From: Saccopteryx bilineata
Lineage: Eukaryota; Chordata; Mammalia; Chiroptera; Emballonuridae
DNA: 64,000 bases
Assembly: GCF_036850765.1 (NCBI RefSeq)
Contig: NC_089490.1
Coordinates: 125,454,522-125,518,521, forward strand
Reading direction: 5' to 3'
Below the pieces are notes generated by a model, which was given only the letters and a program-made list of their open reading frames with translations, did not search any database and was not told where the DNA came from. A program made the translations under genes and the position numbers. Positions 57,490-64,000 of the stretch are shown here, piece by piece. Every line of letters begins with the position of its first letter. The first letter of the stretch is position 1.

Positions 57490-58600
57490 GAATGAAGGTG
57501 GGGGAAGATTATGTTAAATCTATGATAATGGGCCAGAAAAAAAGGCAATGTGAGGCTAATGTAAGGTGGTAATGGTGCAAATGCGATGGTCAGTGATGCA
57601 AGGGGTTTAAGGAAGTAGATTCCATGAGAATTGGCATCTCATGAGGTGAGGGAGAGGAAGAGGCCACAGAAATTTTTGAAAATTTTAATTTGGGTTGGGA
57701 AATTGATGGTCTCATTAATCAGATAGAAAAAATAAGTCTCAAATACAACAGGCAACAGGGAACGATGCTGGGTTTGGTTTTAGACATAGAAAATTGAAGT
57801 GGAAGCAGATGCTAAGACTGGGGAAAATTGGGAAGCCATCTTCCTTAACAGTCAAAACAGAGGGGTGGTAGTCAAGATCTTCAAAGTAATGCCTTTAAAG
57901 AAAGAAGATAACTTTGAAAAACACCTACTTTTAGAAACTTGCAGGAGTCAGAAGAAGTAAAGAGAACTGGAATAATGCAGGGTAAGGATGTCAAGGGGAA
58001 GAGAAAGTTTTATAAACAAATGGCAGGAAAGTCAATGAGAATAAAAACTGAGGCAAAACACAATCATATTTGGTGATAAAAAATACATACTATTAAAGGT
58101 CAATTTTAGTGGGGCCTCAGGGACAGAAATTACATAAGATATTATAATGTAAGCAGGTTGTCAGGAAGGGGAGACTACGAAGTTGTGAGTTTGAGGAGAA
58201 GATTAACAAGAGCAAAGGAAGTTGTTTGATTGTTCTGATGGTAGTGAGAGGGGGTTGCTTTGCTCTGTTCAGGACCGGGAAACCTAAGCAAAGGGGATGA
58301 AATGACAGTGCAGAGGGAGGGACTGAGAAGAAGGAAATAGGTACATTTGGAAACCTGGACTCTAGGTGAGTTAAGATAGTTAAGTATAATCCTATCCTTA
58401 GTTTTACTCAAATGTATGGTTTAGCTCTATCATTTATGTATTCTATTTAAGAACATTTACAGTTTTTTACCCTAAAGAACACATTTAATTTAAAAAATCC
58501 AAAATATGATTGAGGAATGAAAAACAGCCTCTTCTTCCTGCCTTTCTGTTTCTCTCTCTTTCTCTCTCATGCACACACACAGCCAAGCGCACTTCCAAAA
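57490..58600. other. Unique/old sequence, no gene seen
   Basis: Contains a stretch (57570-57900) resembling old mammalian dispersed repeats but not named. The pyrimidine tract at 58545-58566 and CA run at 58572-58581 lie just before the candidate exon. Confidence 0.4.
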
Positions 58601-58621
58601 TATTTTTGACTCCTTTTCCAG

Positions 58622-58683
58622 ACAAGTGGTTTGATGGGCCAAGTGAACTAGATATTGACTATGAAATTATTTCACACAGGCAG
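58622..58683 (+). CDS. Candidate short coding exon (20 codons), unidentified
   Basis: 62 bases between a good acceptor (TTTTTGACTCCTTTTCCAG, AG at 58620-58621) and a good donor (CAG|GTAAATG, GT at 58684). After two bases completing a codon it reads KWFDGPSELDIDYEIISHRQ with no stop and ends in phase 0. Composition is that of a real protein segment. Its entry phase does not match the donor phase of the 26907-27172 exon, so it is either a different gene, or separated by an unseen exon. No name assigned. Confidence 0.42.
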
Positions 58684-58689
58684 GTAAAT

Positions 58690-59325
58690 GAAGTAAAATG
58701 CAAGCGCCTTTCAGTGCAGAAGCCTGATCTTAGATCCTGAGAGAGCAAGAGCTTTGCATTCAAAAATTAGATTAGAATGGAACACATGTTATGCCAATCT
58801 GATTTCTTATTTAAATGGTCCTTTGTAAATTTGAATTTCCTTTGCTCACTCTGTTGGCTACTTGCCCTTCATTCTGTGTGGCAGAATTAAACAGTAAACA
58901 TCTATCAGTCAAAGATATTCTTTTCTTGAAACAGCAAAACTTCAGTTCGGGGATAGAGAGTGCTTATTAAGCTTGTTTTTACCATTGTAGCCTTTAATAT
59001 AATTGAACCTATTCAAAAGTTTTGTGTGTGTTTAATGAGGTAGAGCTTTCCTTTCCATTGCAAACTGCAGAAATAAGAAAAATCCTGTGGCATTTGACAG
59101 AGGCATAGCAATGTTAGAATTTTTCAGAGAAACTCAAATGTTTCTTATTAAAATAAATTAATAAAGTGCCTGAAAAAAAGTATGTCATTCCTTATAATTA
59201 ACCATGTTTATCTGAGATTTCTTAGGTCCTCGAAAGACACATGCATGCATACAAGCACACACACTTAGCGGTATTGAACAACTACTTCCAGTTCCTGGAA
59301 TATACTGTGTGGTTTACACTTCTTG
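58690..59325. other. Unique sequence, no gene seen
   Basis: AT-rich; CA-rich stretch near 59252-59264. Nothing else recognised. Confidence 0.5.
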
Positions 59326-59329
59326 TCTT

Positions 59330-59585
59330 AAATGGTTTCTGTCCCTTTGCCTAGAATTCTTTCTAGTTGTCGTTTGCCTGACAAATTCCTACTAATATTT
59401 AAGACAGAGCTCAAGCAATTCCATGTCTGCAAAGCCTTCGTTGAGTCACTCAGGCAAAACAAACTTAATCACACCTGATATGTTCCTTCACTGTCACTGT
59501 CTGCTTATTGTATGCCCCATACCTTGCATAGTGACTGACACATGTAAGATCTCCGTAATGTTTATCGGCTGAATAAATAAACATT
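59330..59585 (+). repeat. L2 3' end remnant
   Basis: CCTTTGCCTAGAATTCTTTC, CAAAGCCTTCGTTGAGTC, TGCATAGTGACTGACACATG and GGCTGAATAAATAAA follow the LINE-2 3' end in plus orientation. Confidence 0.75.
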
Positions 59586-59689
59586 GATGAACCTATCTGG
59601 ATGCAGAAGAATGGAAGAAGGAGCCTGGGGTCTGGAGTGACTTTTTGTTAGGAAACAGTAGTCTCCTAAATGTATAATTTAAAGGATAT

Positions 59690-60775
59690 CGTGTGTGGTT
59701 GGCTGAACAGTTGTCTTGAAGAGATCCAGGTCCTAATCCCCAGAGTTGGTGAGTGTTAATTTATATTAACAAAATGGCAAAAGGGACTTTGCAGCTGTGT
59801 TATATTAAGGATCTGGAAATGGTGAGATTAGCCTGGATTTTCTGTTACCAGAAAAAAATGGGTCCTTGTATTGTCACAAGTAAAGAATTTCAAAGGGCAC
59901 CTGCATGGGAGAAGTTTAAATATAGCTGATTCTTTATGCAAGTCTTATTGGGGTGAAAGGAAATAATACACCTTAGGGAATGCAGAGGGCAGGCAGACTC
60001 TAGTAGTAACTGCCTCAAGGTCATTCTTAAGCCTCCATATATTTTCTTAATTTCAGGAACAAGCAAGTTGTTGTTCAAACTATCCAACCTACTCTCTGGG
60101 TTTTCCTGAGCTCACGCTGGGCCCTCCCCCTATCCAGTAGCTTTCCTGGATCTCCCAGGGTTTCATGCCCTTATCCAACTGATTCTTTATGCAGATTTTT
60201 CCAGTTTAGACTCCACCCCTTTAAGCCATTATTTTGACTCCTATGGGCTGGTTGTTCCCTAGAGAGATTGGAAAGCCAGTTCTTCCTGTCTGCAGGAATT
60301 AAGTCCTTTCCACAGAGGCTATGGCTGTGCCCTGGGGAGCCTGTGAAGCAGAAGTTTCCTAGTTAGTCAGGCTTAATGTCTGATTCTATTTGCTCTCTTC
60401 CTTTATTAATAATTAAGTAGCTGCCTACACTAACAGCTCCAATTATATAATCACAAGGTCCTTATAAGAAAGGACTAGACTGAGGCATCTGATACACGAG
60501 GAAGAAGATGGTATAATAAAGTAGTAGAAACGGCAATGTGTGGAGGGGCCATTAGCCAAGGAATGATGGCAGCCTCTAGAAGTTGGAAAAAATGAGGAAA
60601 CAGATTTTATCCCTGGAGCCTCTGGAAGGAATACAGTCCTGAAGACACCTTGATTTCAGCCTAGTGAAATTCATTTTGGACTTCCAACCTCCAGAACTAT
60701 AATAGAATAAATGCATATTGTTTTATGCCAACAAGTTTGTGGTAATTTGTTACAGCAGGAATAAGAACACCGTGG
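59690..60775 (+). repeat. MaLR-type LTR split by a 570-bp insertion
   Basis: Left half 59690-59880 (GTTGTCTTGAAGAGATCCAGG, CAAAAGGGACTTTGCAG). Right half 60451-60775 (AAGGTCCTTATAAGAAAGG, GGCAGCCTCTAGAAG, GGACTTCCAACCTCCAGAACTATAA, CAACAAGTTTGTGGTAATTTG). The halves join into one MLT1/MST-like LTR once 59881-60450 is removed. Confidence 0.7.
59881..60450. mobile_element. Unidentified 570-bp insertion
   Basis: Interrupts the MaLR LTR and is bracketed by TCACAAG at 59874-59880 and 60451-60457 (7 bp, possible TSD). No inverted terminal repeats, no TG...CA ends and no poly(A). Inside, GATTCTTTATGCA occurs twice (about 59931 and 60183). Family unknown. Confidence 0.4.
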
Positions 60776-60921
60776 AAACCCCATTCTCCCTCTAGATTTC
60801 AAAGCACCATTACAGCTAGTTCATACATAGCGTCTGGAGTGGAAAGGAATCAGTATTCATTTGGGAGCCAAAAGACCTGTTTTCAAATCTTGGCTCTGCC
60901 AATTTTTAGAAAGACATTTTT

Positions 60922-61114
60922 TAAAATTCATTTTAGAGAGGAGAGGGAGAGACAGAGGGAGAGAGAGAGAGGAGAGACAGAGAGAGAGAAGGGGGGAGGA
61001 GCTGGAAGCATCAACTCCCATATGTGCCTTGACCAGGCAAGCCCAGGGTTTTGAACCAGCGACCTCAGCATTTCCAGGTCGACGCTTTATCCACTGCACC
61101 ACCACAGGTCAGGC
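60922..61114 (-). mobile_element. tRNA-derived SINE (short type)
   Basis: Perfect 15-bp TSD TAGAAAGACATTTTT at 60907-60921 and 61115-61129. GA-rich tract, GGTTTTGAACC B-box complement, and the head complement ending ACAGGTCAGGC. Confidence 0.94.
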
Positions 61115-61129
61115 TAGAAAGACATTTTT

Positions 61130-62420
61130 GTCAGAATCACTGAGCTTGAATTTTCTGAGGTTAAAATGCTACCTTCCCAACCCATTTTAGGGAGTTGTTA
61201 TAAACATCACGTAGTATAATATACATAATATAAAGCTTATGTAAACTGTAATAAAAATGCAAAATATTATTACTGCTACTTACTCTTTTGGATTTAGGAA
61301 TTGAAGGCTTCTGATAAAATGTAAATGAGCCACATTTAATCATTGACATTGCAGTTCAGTGCTTTGAATAGTTCCTGGCATATAATACTTTGCATATAGT
61401 TTTAAGAGGGTAAATGCATGTCTAATGAAATTGGCTATTAAAGATGATATTAGTTATCAATAGAATATTGTCAACAATGGTTCCCAGAAAAAGTAAATAT
61501 TGGGAAGAGAAAAAGTATTTGGATAAATTGAATGCATAAGGTACCACCTATGAAGTGGTTGGAGTGCTCTAGAAGTGGCTGATGGATGTAGGAAAGATGT
61601 GCTTAGTGAAAAGTTGAGCAAGGAAGATTCCGAAACAAAGCTGACATCTGAAGAGTGACTAAAGGAGAAGGAAACTGAGAAGCAGTGAGAGGAACAGGAG
61701 AAAACCAGAAGAGTATTGTGACAAAGAGTGTTTCAAAAAAAGAAGAAATGATTTCAATGTCAAGTGCCACCAGATGGTTAAAATAAAAAAGACAGAGTCT
61801 ACAGAGATTGTCCACTGGGCTTATTAAGGCAATTTAGTGGCTAGTGGTGGTAGGAATGCTGACAGTGGGCAGTGGAGGAGGGTGTGAACTACCCTCTTAT
61901 TTGCCCCCTGGCTTCTGATTGCTAAACTCCTTAAGCATTTTTCTGGTTCTTTTCCTGTCTCATCAGCTGTCTTCTGTGGCTCCATTTCTGACTTCTCTTG
62001 CTCTTCCTTCCACCAGCCCTGATGCTTCCTACAGTTTGCTCCTTGGTTTTACCTGCTCTGCACAGGTGCATTCCTTTGATAAGCTCATTCATCACAAATC
62101 CTTAATTATCAGTGACACCTTTAATGCTGACCTCCAGCAGACCTAACTGCTTCTGGGTGCTTTCCCAGAAATCCTTCAGAGTAGTCAACCATGAACTGTA
62201 AACAAGACTAGAGTTTAATTTACCTTCCATGATCCTATCATGTGCAGGAAGCTTAGTGCCCATTCTCTTTTGGGTGCTTTTTTTTTTTTTTTTTTTGTAG
62301 AATTAACCCCAGAAGAGAAAAGGGTAGCAAAGGTTAACCACAGAATAGCAGTCAGCATTTTTACAGAGTCTAGCACCTTGGGAGACAGGATCAGAATTCA
62401 AAGTATGTTATTTATCACAG
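61130..62420. other. Unique sequence, no gene seen
   Basis: No convincing exon. A T-run lies at 62278-62296. A stretch at 61910-62190 may be an old repeat but is not identified. Confidence 0.45.
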
Positions 62421-62424
62421 GAAG

Positions 62425-62815
62425 TGGTTATATTAGTTTGCTAGGGTTCCCGTAACAAAGTACCACAGAGTGAGTGACTCAAATAATATAAATTTATTTT
62501 CTTATAGTCCTGGAGGCTAGAAGTCTGAGTTCAAGGTGTCAGCAGGGTTGGTTTCTTCTGTGGCCTCTCAGCTTGACTAGTCAGTAGCCACCTTCTTCTT
62601 GTCTTCACATGGTTCTTCTTTTGCGCCTCTGCATTCTAATCTCTTTTCTGGTAAGGAAAACAGTTACACTGGATTAGGGCCCACCCCAGAGGCCTCATTT
62701 TACCTTAACTGCTTCTTTAAAGGCACTCCATAAACATTCTGAGGTACTGCAGGTTCGGATGTCAACAGGTACATTTCTTTTCAAAGGGAGTGGAGGGGAC
62801 ACAAGTCGTAATAGT
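62425..62815 (-). repeat. MLT1-type MaLR LTR
   Basis: Plus strand reads TTAGTTTGCTAGGGTTCCCGTAACAAAGTACCA ... TCCTGGAGGCTAGAAGTCTGAG ... GATTAGGGCCCACCCCAGAGGCCTCATTTTA ... TTCTGAGGTACTGCAGG, the reverse complement of an MLT1-type LTR. Confidence 0.8.
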
Positions 62816-62819
62816 GGCC

Positions 62820-63320
62820 AAAGACAGAATTAAGCTCAATTACAAGGGAGAAACTTAGGTACTAAAATAAAGTCCTTACCAAATGAGGATAGGCTGAGTC
62901 TGTGCAAGGTGGGCAGGAAAAGGACCTGAGGGCACGGTGAATTGTGCTGGCCATGAGTGAGTGATGTGACATCGTAAAACACAGAAGTACCTTTTTTGGA
63001 TATAGAACTAGGAGAACTGCTGTAGAATTTATGAGGCAAATTCAGCAATTATGCTTTGCAGTGGTCAGGAACACAACACGCTTTCCAATTCTGAAGTCCA
63101 AACAAAAGAGAGAGGTGAAGATTTTGGATGAGATTCAGAAGAGAACTGTATAGAACTACATATTTTTGATCATTAGGAAGTGAAGAGATGAGGTTTCTCA
63201 GTCCAGGAACATGGAAGTTGAGGAGGAATGTATTACTGCTCTTTCACTCAATAAATGTCACTCAGAAGATAATGGCCAGCAGTTCTCCAATTCGTAAATT
63301 AGAGAGTGAAAGAATTTGTC
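62820..63320. other. Unique sequence, no gene seen
   Basis: No repeat or exon recognised. Confidence 0.45.
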
Positions 63321-63330
63321 ATAATTATTA

Positions 63331-63716
63331 TTATTATTTTCTTGTGACAGTGACAGAGATAGAGTCAGAGAGAGGGACAGATAGGGACAGACAGACAGGA
63401 ACGGAGAGAGATGAGAAGCATCAACTCCTCATTGCAGTACCTTAGTTCACCAATTGCTTTCTCATATGTGCTCTGATCCGGGGCTACAGCAGAAAGAGTG
63501 ACCCCTGGCTCAAGCCAGCAACCTTTGAGCTCAAGCCAGTGACCATGGGGACATGTCTATGATCCTACGCTCAAGCCAGCAACCCCACACTCAAGCTAGT
63601 GAGCCCACACTCAAGCTGGATGAGCCCGAGCTCAGGCCAGCGACCTCAGGGTTTGGAACCTGGGTCCTCTGCATCCCAGTCTGATGCTTTATCCACTGTG
63701 CCACAGCCCGGTCAGG
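63331..63716 (-). mobile_element. tRNA-derived SINE (CTCAAGC-repeat type)
   Basis: Head complement CGGTCAGGC at the right, expanded CTCAAGC-containing units at 63500-63640, GA-rich tail at the left. Flanks CATAATTATT and CATAAATTATT suggest an imperfect TSD. Longest copy of this type. Confidence 0.85.
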
Positions 63717-63894
63717 CATAAATTATTTCTTAATGCCAGTACTTTAGTTATCATAAGAAAGTATTTTTTTTTTAACAGTGTGAGTTGATAAAAACTGGAA
63801 TGGTTTACTAACTTTCAAAATAGGATAGTCTTTATTTCAGGTGATTTTATCATGACTCTGCTTAAAGTTATGATCATGTGGAATATAGTCAGTT

Positions 63895-64000
63895 ATTTAA
63901 TTATTCAACAAATTTTTATTAAGTGCCTACCATGTGCCAGACATTATTCTCAACCTGGCAATGAACCAACTAAGTCCTTAAGAAGTTTACTTTCAGTAGG
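63895..64000 (-). repeat. L2 3' end remnant (runs off the window)
   Basis: Plus strand ATTATTCAACAAATTTTTATTAAGTGCCTACCATGTGCCAGACATTATTCT is the reverse complement of the L2 3' terminus. Confidence 0.8.

Noticed and set aside
63500..63640. Short direct repeats resembling a CRISPR array
   Set aside because: Irregular 17-20 bp units without spacers, part of a SINE body; nuclear mammalian DNA.

Overview
This window is mammalian nuclear DNA, most likely from a bat. Evidence for that is inferential: several tRNA-headed SINE types with bat-like consensus, abundant young LINE-1 (L1), and short non-autonomous hAT elements that still carry clean target-site duplications (TSDs). I assign no species. 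There is no complete host gene, no bacterial-type operon, no RNA gene outside SINE heads and no CRISPR array. Most long open frames are pieces of L1 ORF1 and ORF2, all broken.

Layout. 1-949: unique sequence. 966-9616: an 8.65 kb composite L1 bounded by a perfect 16-bp TSD. It holds a full-length L1 body (+), a retroviral pol fragment cut by a SINE, about 1.1 kb of obscure partly retrovirus-like sequence, and the 3' end of a second L1. 9633-10974: unique sequence with old L2 and L1 remnants. 10991-26423: a 15.4 kb L1 block (-) bounded by another 16-bp TSD. It is an L1 with about 240-bp tandem units in its 5'UTR and an extra 1.45 kb L1 piece (ORF1 start plus 5'UTR) fused upstream of its own 5' end. 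A younger 5.9 kb L1 (17364-23307) sits in its 5'UTR.

26440-39570 holds the best candidate host sequence: a possible coding exon at 26907-27172 and a phase-compatible terminal exon at 38396-38486. The intron between them has collected two LTR-type repeats, a solo LTR with a 6-bp TSD, seven SINE/L1 insertions and two related hAT elements. 39575-41460 is a scrambled old L1. 42440-50500 is mostly unique, with a TTTC microsatellite, three SINEs, MaLR LTRs and a MER5-like remnant. 50882-57483 is another broken L1 (+) cut by a SINE. 57490-64000 contains a short possible exon (58622-58683), L2 and MaLR remnants, an unidentified 570-bp insertion and two SINEs.

The main points of interest are the two composite L1 insertions (3' and 5' chimeras, each with a single TSD pair), the 5'UTR tandem units, the paired hAT elements that show an internal deletion, and the three candidate exons. 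The exon at 26907 lies about 480 bp beyond the 5' end of an antisense L1, where an L1 antisense promoter would read into it.
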